The notes under the pieces are model-generated. The model was given only the letters and a program-made list of their open reading frames with translations. It made no database searches and was not told the origin of the DNA. From assembly GCA_030627205.1 (NCBI GenBank), contig DAOUSN010000028.1, positions 1-33,945 of the forward strand: a DNA stretch of 33,945 nucleotides, given 5' to 3'. The DNA is from Methylococcaceae bacterium. GTDB lineage: Bacteria > Pseudomonadota > Gammaproteobacteria > Methylococcales > Methylomonadaceae. Both the position numbers and the translations under genes were made by a program. Shown in pieces: positions 19,200 to 26,740 of the stretch (position 1 is the stretch's first letter; every line of letters starts with the position of its first letter).

Positions 19200-19912
19200 T
19201 GAATACTTCCGTTCAAGCTATTCCATTAAATGATCTTGCGATGGCTTTTATTCCCGTATTAGCAGTATTAATACTTTTTATTAGATGGCAGTTAGCGGTA
19301 GGTCAAGCCTTTTATTCACTTTTAAGAATGTTAGGACAATTATTTTTAATTGGCTATTTTTTAAATTATTTGTTTACCTCTGAATCTGCTTATATTCTGT
19401 TAGTGGTTTTACTTGTTATGATATTATGTTCAAGCTGGATTGCTTTAGGGACGGTTAATAGTAGCCAACGTAGAAAATTTTTAATGCCCACTATTATTGC
19501 TATTTTTATCGGTGGCAGTGTTTTATTAATTATTATTACCCAAGGAGTTCTTCAGCTTAATCCTTGGTATGAACCACGTTACCTTATTCCTTTAGGTGGA
19601 ATGGTGTTTGCAAATACGATGAACAGTGTTAGTTTAGCCGCCGAGAGATTTGTTGCTGAAATGAGCCGTAATAATAATTACCTTGTTGCTCGAAATATCG
19701 CGTTTAATGCCGCAATGATTCCTGTTATTAATTCATTATTAGCCGTAGGATTAGTATCTTTACCAGGGATGATGACAGGACAAATTTTATCAGGAATCTC
19801 TCCTTTTATCGCCGCTCGTTATCAGATTATGATAATGTGTATGATTTTTTCCTCAGCAGGTATTGCTACTGCCTGTTTTTTAAGCCTAATTAAAAAAGAT
19901 TTTGTTTTATAA
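19199..19912 (+). CDS. FetB/UPF0014-like membrane permease lacking the coupling loop
   Basis: A 237-residue polytopic membrane protein of the UPF0014 family (FetB of the FetAB iron exporter). Conserved segments are YLIPLGGMVFANTMNSVSLA, AAMIPVINSLLAVG and LVSLPGMMTGQILSG. Compared with the family as I remember it, about 15 residues are missing between the conserved ER dipeptide and IPVINS. That stretch is the cytoplasmic loop containing the L-A-L-G-A sequence expected to contact the ATPase. No fetA ATPase is adjacent. It may be an ATPase-independent or decayed permease. The reading frame is intact, so this is not a simple frameshift. Translation is coupled to dacB by TAATG. Confidence 0.8.
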   Translation: MNTSVQAIPLNDLAMAFIPVLAVLILFIRWQLAVGQAFYSLLRMLGQLFLIGYFLNYLFTSESAYILLVVLLVMILCSSWIALGTVNSSQRRKFLMPTIIAIFIGGSVLLIIITQGVLQLNPWYEPRYLIPLGGMVFANTMNSVSLAAERFVAEMSRNNNYLVARNIAFNAAMIPVINSLLAVGLVSLPGMMTGQILSGISPFIAARYQIMIMCMIFSSAGIATACFLSLIKKDFVL

Positions 19913-19939
19913 TAATAAAATAAGCCGAGATTAACTAAT

Positions 19940-20869
19940 ATGAAAATAAATTTAAACGCTATTCCCAGAATATGGAAACCTAAAGCTACACGCTATGTTG
20001 AACTTCTAGTTAGAGCTTTTAGGGAAACAGGTGTGACTAACCCAACAGTTTATGCTTACGCATGTGCCTCTATTACTCATGAATCAAGTTGGAATCCTAA
20101 AATTGAGAATAAACATGATAGCGCCTCTAATACTCCTTGGTCTGGAAAAGGATTAGCGCAAGTAACACTTGAGAGTAATTACCGGAAAATTACAGAATTA
20201 ACGGGGGTTAATTTTATGGCTAATCCGCTATTAATGTTTATTCCCTATTATTCTTTACGGGCAAAAGCTGCACATTTTGTTATTCATGGCATGGTTCCTT
20301 TAATAGAACAAGGACAATTTGAAGCGGCTGCAGGGATTTATAATGCAGGTAAACCTACTTATCGTTCAAATTATACTAAAAATGTTGCAAATAGTACTTT
20401 GGAATGGTTAGCGGTATTTTCAGTAACTACGGTATCGGCTATTAGTAATCATGCAACGACATACGGTTATACTAAGCCCCCGACTCCAAGCTATAAACCG
20501 TCCACAAAATATAATCCACTTCCGAGTTATACACCTACACCTTCAAAACGTAATTCACCACCAAGATACAACGCTCCACCAAGATATACGCCACCAGTAA
20601 AATCTCGTTATACTTATGCAAAAGTTCCTAGAAATAAGCCCCCAGTTTTAAATAAACCGCCGCGATATACTCCAAGTATACCAACTAAAATTGCATCATC
20701 ACAACGTAAGAGTTCATCATCTAGGACTTATTTTGTTCAGCGAGGGGATAGTCTTTATTCAATTGCTTCGCGGTTTGGGGTTTCGTTTAGAACATTATTG
20801 AGTAATAACCGGCAAATTAAAAATATTAACAATATTCATATTGGTGACATGATTAATATTCCTCGGTAG
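19940..20869 (+). CDS. GH19 lysozyme/chitinase-like protein with LysM domain
   Basis: A 309-residue modular protein. The N-terminal domain (about 1-160) resembles GH19/endolysin enzymes: THESSWNP with a candidate catalytic E48, GKGLAQVTLESNYRKI, ANPLL and AAHFVIHGM. Next comes a Pro/Tyr/Lys-rich linker (about 175-262) with repeated PPRY motifs. The C-terminal LysM domain (about 263-309, YFVQRGDSLYSIASRFGVS) binds peptidoglycan or chitin. There is no signal peptide: the N-terminus is MKINLNAIPRIWKPK. It may be a phage-derived endolysin, or be exported by a non-Sec route. It lies 27 bases after the FetB-like gene and next to a tRNA cluster. Confidence 0.8.
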   Translation: MKINLNAIPRIWKPKATRYVELLVRAFRETGVTNPTVYAYACASITHESSWNPKIENKHDSASNTPWSGKGLAQVTLESNYRKITELTGVNFMANPLLMFIPYYSLRAKAAHFVIHGMVPLIEQGQFEAAAGIYNAGKPTYRSNYTKNVANSTLEWLAVFSVTTVSAISNHATTYGYTKPPTPSYKPSTKYNPLPSYTPTPSKRNSPPRYNAPPRYTPPVKSRYTYAKVPRNKPPVLNKPPRYTPSIPTKIASSQRKSSSSRTYFVQRGDSLYSIASRFGVSFRTLLSNNRQIKNINNIHIGDMINIPR

Positions 20870-20899
20870 CTAAAAAATTAACTTATTCAGGAAGCAGAA

Positions 20900-20936
20900 A
20901 ACAAAAAAGGTCTACTTTAGAAAAAAGTAGACCTTT
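20900..20936 (-). terminator. Rho-independent terminator of the gltX-tRNA operon
   Basis: A perfect 13-base stem (AAAGGTCTACTTT at 20906-20918 with AAAGTAGACCTTT at 20924-20936) and a 5-base loop are followed on the minus strand by a T-rich run (TTTTTTGTTTT). It lies just past the last tRNA-Glu and fits an intrinsic terminator for the minus-strand transcript. It may also stop readthrough from the + strand GH19-like gene. Confidence 0.88.
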
Positions 20937-20941
20937 AAATT

Positions 20942-21017
20942 TGGCGTCCCCAGGGGGGTTCGAACCCCCGTTACCGCCGTGAAAGGGCGGTGTCCTAGGC
21001 CTCTAGACGATGGGGAC
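20942..21017 (-). tRNA. tRNA-Glu (TTC), copy 1
   Basis: A 76-base cloverleaf with the 3' CCA encoded. Acceptor 5' arm GTCCCCA; anticodon loop CTTTCAC with anticodon TTC, reading GAA and GAG; T-arm GGTTCGAACC. It is identical to the second copy 134 bases away and is the last gene before the terminator. Confidence 0.97.
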
Positions 21018-21075
21018 TAAGACTGATTTATTTTTTATCACTAATAAGTTTAATTAAATATAAACTTTTAAAATT

Positions 21076-21151
21076 TGGCGTCCCCAGGGGGGTTCGAACC
21101 CCCGTTACCGCCGTGAAAGGGCGGTGTCCTAGGCCTCTAGACGATGGGGAC
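21076..21151 (-). tRNA. tRNA-Glu (TTC), copy 2
   Basis: Identical over 76 bases to the copy at 20942-21017, including the encoded CCA and anticodon TTC. It lies 22 bases downstream of tRNA-Ala on the minus strand. Confidence 0.97.
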
Positions 21152-21173
21152 TAAGACTAATTTATTTTTTATA

Positions 21174-21249
21174 TGGTGGAGCCAGGCGGGATCGAACCGC
21201 CGACCTCAACACTGCCAGTGTTGCGCTCTCCCAATTGAGCTATGGCCCC
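21174..21249 (-). tRNA. tRNA-Ala (GGC)
   Basis: A 76-base cloverleaf with acceptor 5' arm GGGGCCA, D-arm TAGCTCAATTGGGAGAGC, anticodon stem CAACA/TGTTG with loop CTGGCAG (anticodon GGC), T-arm GGTTCGATCC, and encoded CCA. It is the first tRNA after gltX, 31 bases beyond its stop on the same strand. Confidence 0.97.
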
Positions 21250-21280
21250 AATTGAGTTCGCTAATTATACAGTGATCTTT

Positions 21281-22687
21281 CTATTTGTCCAGCCCTTTTA
21301 TATAATTTATCGCTGTTTTTATCCTTTTTAAAACCCTATCACGACCTAATAATTCTAAAGTTACATCAATAGCAGGAGATACAGCCGTTCCACAAATAGC
21401 AACACGCAATGGTTGGGCAACTTTTCCAAGTTTTAATTCCAGCTCTTCTGAGGTATCTAATATTATTTGATGTAAAATTTTACCATCCCAATTGTCAATA
21501 TTAGAAAATTCATTAAGAAGCTGTTGTAAAACCTTATCACTTCCTATTTTAAAGTTTTTCTTGGCGGCTTTTGGGTCATATTGTTCAAAGTCTTGGTAAA
21601 AATAGCGACTTGCGGTTGCCATTTCTACTAAGGTTTTACATCGTTCTCGTTGCGCTTTAACCATTGCGACAGGATTTGCCCCTGTTGTTGAATCAATGCC
21701 TAAGTTTTCTAAATGCCAGTTTAGATGAGTTGCCACTAAATTAGGGTCACTATTCATAATATAGTGATGATTAAGCCATAGTAATTTTTCATGGTTAAAC
21801 GTTGATGCCGCAACATTGACATTTTTTAATTCAAATAGAGCAATCATTTCATCCATTGAAAATATTTCTTGATCGCCGGATGACCAGCCTAAACGAGCTA
21901 AATAATTAAGTAATGCTTCAGGTAAAAAACCTTCATCACGGTATTGCATCACGCTGACCGCCCCATGACGTTTAGATAATCTTGCACCATCAGCACCTAA
22001 AATCATTGGCAAATGAGCATAATGGGGTAAATCAGCTTTTAAGGCTTTCAGGATATTAATTTGCCTAGGTGTATTATTTATATGGTCATCCCCACGTATA
22101 ACATGCGAAATTTTCATGTCCATATCATCAACAATAACGGTTAAATTATAAGTAGGTGAGCCATCAGAACGCGCAATAATTAAGTCATCTAGCTCTTTAT
22201 TCTTAATGATTATTTTACCTTTAACTAAATCATCAATCACCACTTCCCCTGTTTGAGGGTTTTTAAAGCGGATAACTTTTTCTAATTTATTTTCTGAATG
22301 ATTATGTTGTCGGCAGCGTCCATTATAACGTGGTTTTTCTTTGCGTAGTTTTTGAGCTTCACGCATTTCATTAAGCTCATCTTTACTACAGTAACAATAG
22401 TAGGCATCGCCTTGGTCTAATAGTTGCTGAATGACTTGTTGATAACGATCAAATCGTTGCGTTTGATAAATAGGTGCTTCATCATAATCAAGTCCCAGCC
22501 AACGCATGCCCTCTAAAATTGCATCAACGGATTCTTGAGTAGAACGCTCTAAATCGGTATCTTCTATTCTTAAGACAAATTTACCTTGGTATTTTTTAGC
22601 ATAAAGCCAAGAAAATAAGGCAGTTCTTGCACCTCCGATATGTAAATAACCTGTAGGACTTGGGGCGAAGCGTGTTTTTATACTCAT
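21281..22687 (-). CDS. gltX: GltX, glutamyl-tRNA synthetase
   Basis: A 468-residue class I synthetase, normal length. The ATP-binding HIGH motif appears as H16-IGG-19 ([10 protein letters not shown]) and the KMSKS motif as RLSKRHGA. A zinc site like that of E. coli GluRS is visible: C98-x-C100-x24-C125 with a nearby His (H128). It charges tRNA-Glu with glutamate. Its substrate tRNA genes lie directly downstream on the same strand, so enzyme and tRNA are probably co-transcribed. The gene starts three bases after def. Confidence 0.97.
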   Translation of the reverse strand: MSIKTRFAPSPTGYLHIGGARTALFSWLYAKKYQGKFVLRIEDTDLERSTQESVDAILEGMRWLGLDYDEAPIYQTQRFDRYQQVIQQLLDQGDAYYCYCSKDELNEMREAQKLRKEKPRYNGRCRQHNHSENKLEKVIRFKNPQTGEVVIDDLVKGKIIIKNKELDDLIIARSDGSPTYNLTVIVDDMDMKISHVIRGDDHINNTPRQINILKALKADLPHYAHLPMILGADGARLSKRHGAVSVMQYRDEGFLPEALLNYLARLGWSSGDQEIFSMDEMIALFELKNVNVAASTFNHEKLLWLNHHYIMNSDPNLVATHLNWHLENLGIDSTTGANPVAMVKAQRERCKTLVEMATASRYFYQDFEQYDPKAAKKNFKIGSDKVLQQLLNEFSNIDNWDGKILHQIILDTSEELELKLGKVAQPLRVAICGTAVSPAIDVTLELLGRDRVLKRIKTAINYIKGLDK

Positions 22688-22690
22688 AAG

Positions 22691-23221
22691 TTATTGTTTG
22701 GCAATGTCTGTTAATTTAAAAAACTCTGTTTCTGAAATAATATCTTTATTATTTTCTACACGATCCAAATAAACCAGTCCTTGTAAATGGTCATATTCAT
22801 GTTGAAAAATTCGTGCGACAAAACCCTCTAGCTCAAGCTGTTGTTTATTGCCTTTAACATCTTGGTAATTCACTAGAATAGATTGATAACGTGAAACTAA
22901 CGCTCTAATTCCATGAATACTTAAACAGCCTTCCCAATCTTGTTGTTGTTTTTCTGAAAGCACTTTAAAGGTAGGATTCACCATTATCACAGGCTGCATG
23001 ACTGAGGCATTGGGATAACGAGTTGTCGGTTTAGAGGCAATAACCAAAATACAACAGGACTGATTAATCTGGGGAGCGGCAAGCCCTACTCCCTCTGAGT
23101 ATTTTAATGTAGATAATAAATTATCAATGATTGTTATTAATTCAGGGGTCTCAAAATTGTTAATTATTTTAGCTTTGTTTCTTAAGATAGATGCCCCTAA
23201 CTGAACAATTTCTTGCTTCAT
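22691..23221 (-). CDS. def: Def, peptide deformylase
   Basis: A 176-residue metalloenzyme with all three deformylase motifs: G44-VGLAAPQ-51, E97-GCLS-101 (metal ligand C99) and H141-EYDH-145 (ligands H141 and H145, catalytic E142). It removes the formyl group from nascent protein N-termini. The second motif continues IHGIRALVSRY, where most type I enzymes have Pro, so this may be a second, divergent paralogue. It is not next to fmt as the usual def is. Its start overlaps the substrate-binding protein stop by four bases (ATGA). Confidence 0.93.
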   Translation of the reverse strand: MKQEIVQLGASILRNKAKIINNFETPELITIIDNLLSTLKYSEGVGLAAPQINQSCCILVIASKPTTRYPNASVMQPVIMVNPTFKVLSEKQQQDWEGCLSIHGIRALVSRYQSILVNYQDVKGNKQQLELEGFVARIFQHEYDHLQGLVYLDRVENNKDIISETEFFKLTDIAKQ

Positions 23222-24234
23222 TCAAAAATACTTTTTATATCATTAGTCACATTGTCGGTTTTTACTGCTTTGGCAAAACTATCATCAATTAAACCTGTAA
23301 TATCATTATTTTTTAATAATCCTAATGAGACCATATCATCTGCCATTATCTGCATTTCAGATTGTATTGGAACATAATGATCGAAAAGGGTTCTATTTTT
23401 TGGCGTAGTTAATGCGTATCGCACTAAATCTTCTGATTGATTCCAGTAACTTGCGGCAATTTTTATAGCTTCATCAAGATTATTTTCTGCCCAAACTCCT
23501 GAACGAACAGCCCCTTGAACTAACATTTTTACCGTTTCAGGATAAGTTTTAATAAAATCATTTCTAACAATTACTAAATTACAAATAAAATATTTAGAAA
23601 TATCTTCTGCGTAAAGTAATTTTTCAGACTCTCCTGATTTTAAAGTTTGTACCGCAAAAGGTTCACCGACAAAATAAGCATCCAAAGCTCCAGCAGATAA
23701 AGCAGACGCCATATCAGGTGGGTTCATTTCTACGACATTAATTTGTTTTTCTAGTCCCCGTTTTTTAAGCAATTTTCGTAAAGCAATATTATGTCCAGAA
23801 AAGCGCATTGGGACGGCAATTTTACTGCCTGCTAAATCACTTAATGAACGAACCTTAAGCTCTTTACGCGTCACTAAAGTACTTTCATGACGATTACCAA
23901 TATACACAATTTTAATATCTTCATTTTGTTGGCGTAATACTATTGATAGCGGGGCAATAATAAAAGCCGCATCAATTTTTTTATTCCTTAAAGATTCTGC
24001 CATTTCTGCAAATGAGGCAAACTTTAAAGCTTTGAAACGAATATCTTTATTATCTTTACTGGCATAATCTAATAACGGTGCTGCTAAATTAGTAATAACA
24101 GGCATATAGCCCATATAAATCGTTTTTTTACTACCTCGATCAAAATTTAACTGATAATGGGAAAAAGAAATAAAAATTAACCAGAGTATTGAAATAATAG
24201 TTATTTTCCAGGGCAGTTTTATTTTAGATAGCAT
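23218..24234 (-). CDS. ABC transporter substrate-binding protein (NrtA/SsuA/TauA-like)
   Basis: A 338-residue periplasmic binding protein of the NMT1/SsuA/NrtA type II fold: IYMGYMPVITNLA near residue 40, LRNKKIDAAFIIAPLSI, LAGSKIAVPMRFSGHN, and SAGALDAYFVGEPFAVQ, which is typical of the nitrate/bicarbonate/sulfonate/taurine group. The N-terminus has a hydrophobic helix (about 10-26) with neither lipobox nor clear signal-peptidase site, so it may stay membrane-tethered. The ligand cannot be predicted. The gene overlaps the ATPase stop by 11 bases and the def start by four. Confidence 0.88.
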   Translation of the reverse strand: MLSKIKLPWKITIISILWLIFISFSHYQLNFDRGSKKTIYMGYMPVITNLAAPLLDYASKDNKDIRFKALKFASFAEMAESLRNKKIDAAFIIAPLSIVLRQQNEDIKIVYIGNRHESTLVTRKELKVRSLSDLAGSKIAVPMRFSGHNIALRKLLKKRGLEKQINVVEMNPPDMASALSAGALDAYFVGEPFAVQTLKSGESEKLLYAEDISKYFICNLVIVRNDFIKTYPETVKMLVQGAVRSGVWAENNLDEAIKIAASYWNQSEDLVRYALTTPKNRTLFDHYVPIQSEMQIMADDMVSLGLLKNNDITGLIDDSFAKAVKTDNVTNDIKSIFE

Positions 24235-25015
24235 AACTAACTCCTAGCATAAAAAATATTTCATCACGTAACTCCCTTAACTCTGGGTTTTGACCTAAAT
24301 CGCGTGGTCGCCCAAAATCTAATTTTTTTTCTAATTTAATACTCGCAGGTCGATCACTCATCACAATTACTCGGTCGCCCATAATTAAAGCATCGTCTAT
24401 ATCATGAGTCACAACTAATGTGGTTTTTTTAATAAACTCGTGCATATTAACCACTTCTTCACGAATTTTCATGTGGGTTAAAAAATCTAAACCACTAAAA
24501 GGTTCATCCATAATTAAAGTATCAGGATTAACGGCAAGAGCGCGTGCTAGTTCTGCACGCCTTAACATTCCTCCTGAGAGCTGATGAGGAAAATGATGCT
24601 CAAAACCTGTTAGTTCCACCATACTTATATATTCTTGGATAGTTTTATGTTTTTGAGAAATGTCTTTAAGATGACGGACACCTAATTCTACATTTTCCCA
24701 AACAGTCATCCACGGTAATAAACCACTATGTTGAAAGACAAAAATATTGTCTGCACGCGGGCCGTTTATAGGTTGACCATTAATTAATACTTCCCCAGAA
24801 GTGGGGGCTTCAAAACCTGCAATCATTCTTAATAAAGTAGATTTTCCACAGCCAGATGGACCTAAAATACAAACCATTTCTCCATCTTCAAATTCTAAAT
24901 TAATATTATCTAAAACATTAATAACATTATTTGTTGCTATTGAGCTATTGAAGCGAGCAACTCGTCTTTTATCAATATAAGATTTTGTTAAATTTTTTAT
25001 GTGTATATGACTCAT
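24224..25015 (-). CDS. ABC transporter ATP-binding protein (NrtD/SsuB/TauB-like)
   Basis: About 263 residues from the ATG at 25015, which overlaps the permease stop as TAATG; an upstream ATG at 25036 would add seven residues. The ATPase motifs are complete: Walker A GPSGCGKSTLL, Q-loop FQHSGLLPWM, signature LSGGMLRRAELARAL (Met replaces the common Gln), Walker B LIMDEPFSGLD and H-loop VVTHDIDDAL. It powers uptake with the adjacent permease and binding protein. Family membership is sure; the substrate is not. Confidence 0.94.
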   Translation of the reverse strand: MSHIHIKNLTKSYIDKRRVARFNSSIATNNVINVLDNINLEFEDGEMVCILGPSGCGKSTLLRMIAGFEAPTSGEVLINGQPINGPRADNIFVFQHSGLLPWMTVWENVELGVRHLKDISQKHKTIQEYISMVELTGFEHHFPHQLSGGMLRRAELARALAVNPDTLIMDEPFSGLDFLTHMKIREEVVNMHEFIKKTTLVVTHDIDDALIMGDRVIVMSDRPASIKLEKKLDFGRPRDLGQNPELRELRDEIFFMLGVSYAI

Positions 25016-25776
25016 TATTTTGACAACCTTCCCCATGCAGTTGATTCAATATTACCTAATATCCTCATGATGTAATCTAATAATAGACCGATAACGCCGA
25101 TAACTATCATGCCTACCATTACATAGTCCATTCGCAGAGCATTCCTAGAATCTAAAATCATATAACCTAAACCTGATTGTACTGCAATCATTTCTGCGGC
25201 AACAACAACTAGCCAAGCAATAGTAATTGTCAATCTTAACGCGGTAATAACTTCAGGTGTAATTGCTGGCATGACAACCTTAGTAATCACTTCATAACGA
25301 TTAAAATTAAAATTAGCGGCGACTTGAAAAAAAGTAGGTTTAATAGATTCAACTGCAACACTGGTTGAAACGACCATTGGAAAAAAGCTTGATAAAAAAA
25401 TTAAAAAAATAGCTGGAAGATCACCAATGCCAAACCATAACATGGCTAATGGTATCCATGCTAAAGGTGAAATAGGTCGCAAAAATTGAACTAAAGGATT
25501 AAATAACAGCTTTGCAGTTTGCCAACGTCCTAAAATAATCCCAATAGGAATACCCAAGATTACCGCTAGAAAAAACCCAATACTCACTCTAAATAAACTA
25601 GCAACAGAGTGTTTTAATAATGCGCCATTACTAATCAATTCCTGCATACTAATTAACACTGCTGATGGACTGGGAAATACTTGGGGACTCCAGCCACTAA
25701 AGCGTGTTATCAATTCCCAAATAAACAAAATAGATAAAAATGTTGTTAAAGGGAAAATAATTTCTCTGCGAAACAT
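25015..25776 (-). CDS. ABC transporter permease (NrtB/SsuC/TauC-like)
   Basis: A 253-residue permease with about six membrane helices. The cytoplasmic EAA-type loop reads AANFNFNRYEVITKVVMPAITPEV, followed by ALRLTITIAWLVVVAAEMIA, which is characteristic of the taurine/sulfonate/nitrate group. An AAGGAA Shine-Dalgarno precedes the ATG. It is the first gene of the permease-ATPase-binding protein-def-gltX-tRNA series. The 46-base gap to the ParA-like gene upstream leaves room for a short promoter, but readthrough from the che cluster is possible. Confidence 0.93.
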   Translation of the reverse strand: MFRREIIFPLTTFLSILFIWELITRFSGWSPQVFPSPSAVLISMQELISNGALLKHSVASLFRVSIGFFLAVILGIPIGIILGRWQTAKLLFNPLVQFLRPISPLAWIPLAMLWFGIGDLPAIFLIFLSSFFPMVVSTSVAVESIKPTFFQVAANFNFNRYEVITKVVMPAITPEVITALRLTITIAWLVVVAAEMIAVQSGLGYMILDSRNALRMDYVMVGMIVIGVIGLLLDYIMRILGNIESTAWGRLSK

Positions 25777-25822
25777 TCAAGATTCCTTTTTTTAGAATAT
25801 AAAATTAACGAATTATTTGTAA

Positions 25823-26725
25823 TTAAATAAGTTCAACTTCTTTTGCTAACGCATGATATTGTTTAGAAGCGAGTGCTTTTTCATCATAATAGGCGATGGG
25901 TTCATTAACAATTTGGGATTCTTGCATTTTAGAATCAAAATTAATTAAAGTTTTAAATATTTTTCCCTCATACTTTTTCTTTAATTTAGAATAAATAACT
26001 TTTGAAGCAGTATTTCTATCATCAAACATGGTAATTAAAACTCTATAATCAACAATATGTGTTTTGGCAACGGCTTTGATAATATTTTCTGTTTGCAATA
26101 CGCCGTTCATCGCTAAAAATTCACATTGTGTAGGAATAATTACAAAATCAGCGGCCATTAACGCATTAGGTGTAAAAAATTTTACCGAAGGCGGGGTATC
26201 TACCAAAATATAATCAAAATGATCTTTAATTGGTTTTAAAGCATCACGTAAAATAAAGCTAAAATCTTTTTGTTGTAAGCATTGTTTTGCTAGTAATGCC
26301 ATCCGACTGTTTGAGGGTAATAACCATAAGTTTGTATGTACATTCTTAATAACTTTTAGAATATCAATGTTTTCTTGTACAATTTCATAAAATGAAAATT
26401 CATTTTTTTGTCCTAATAATAAACTTAAATTTGCCTGTACGTCAAAATCTATCAATAATACTCGCTTCCCTAATATTGACAAAGAAGTTCCTAAATTTAA
26501 ACAGGTTGATGTTTTTGCAACCCCGCCTTTATGATTACAAATAGTAATTACTTTTTTTTCAGGCTCTATACTCGTTTGTTCTAATTCGTAGACATCTTCT
26601 TTAGGCGAAGTATCAACTGAAAAAACATGCTTACACTTTGAACAACGCACTTTAAAAAGAGTCTTTTTTATTAAGCTGGTATCTAGTCTAAATCTAGTTT
26701 TACATTTATCACAAATAATAATCAT
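25823..26725 (-). CDS. Zinc-ribbon ParA-like ATPase of the che cluster
   Basis: A 300-residue fusion. Residues 1-40 form an MJ0042-type zinc ribbon with C5-x2-C8 and C28-x2-C31 (CDKCKTRFRLD, VRCSKCKHVFSV). A short acidic linker follows, then a ParA/MinD ATPase from about residue 57. This has the deviant Walker A K66-GGVAKTS-73 (signature Lys K66), LIDFDVQANL as the A' box and VDTPPS as Walker B. ParA-like proteins in chemotaxis operons (ParC in Vibrio, PpfA in Rhodobacter) position or segregate chemoreceptor arrays. Its place 15 bases after cheB supports that role here. No ParP-like partner is visible. The ribbon may bind a partner or nucleic acid; that is inference. Confidence 0.87.
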   Translation of the reverse strand: MIIICDKCKTRFRLDTSLIKKTLFKVRCSKCKHVFSVDTSPKEDVYELEQTSIEPEKKVITICNHKGGVAKTSTCLNLGTSLSILGKRVLLIDFDVQANLSLLLGQKNEFSFYEIVQENIDILKVIKNVHTNLWLLPSNSRMALLAKQCLQQKDFSFILRDALKPIKDHFDYILVDTPPSVKFFTPNALMAADFVIIPTQCEFLAMNGVLQTENIIKAVAKTHIVDYRVLITMFDDRNTASKVIYSKLKKKYEGKIFKTLINFDSKMQESQIVNEPIAYYDEKALASKQYHALAKEVELI

Positions 26726-26740
26726 TAAAAAACTCTATGG

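Larger units (their letters stand above)
20937..21172. repeat. Tandem duplication of a tRNA-Glu gene and its leader
   Basis: Two direct repeats of about 102 bases (20937-21038 and 21071-21172), offset by 134 bases, contain the whole tRNA-Glu gene plus about 21 bases of shared 5' leader (CTAAGACT[G/A]ATTTATTTTT). One base differs in the leader. The shared flank shows a recent tandem duplication or recombination between copies. Confidence 0.85.

Noticed and set aside
20937-21172. Direct repeats considered as a CRISPR or mobile-element end
   Set aside because: The repeated unit is a complete tRNA-Glu gene with its leader; only two copies and no spacer array.
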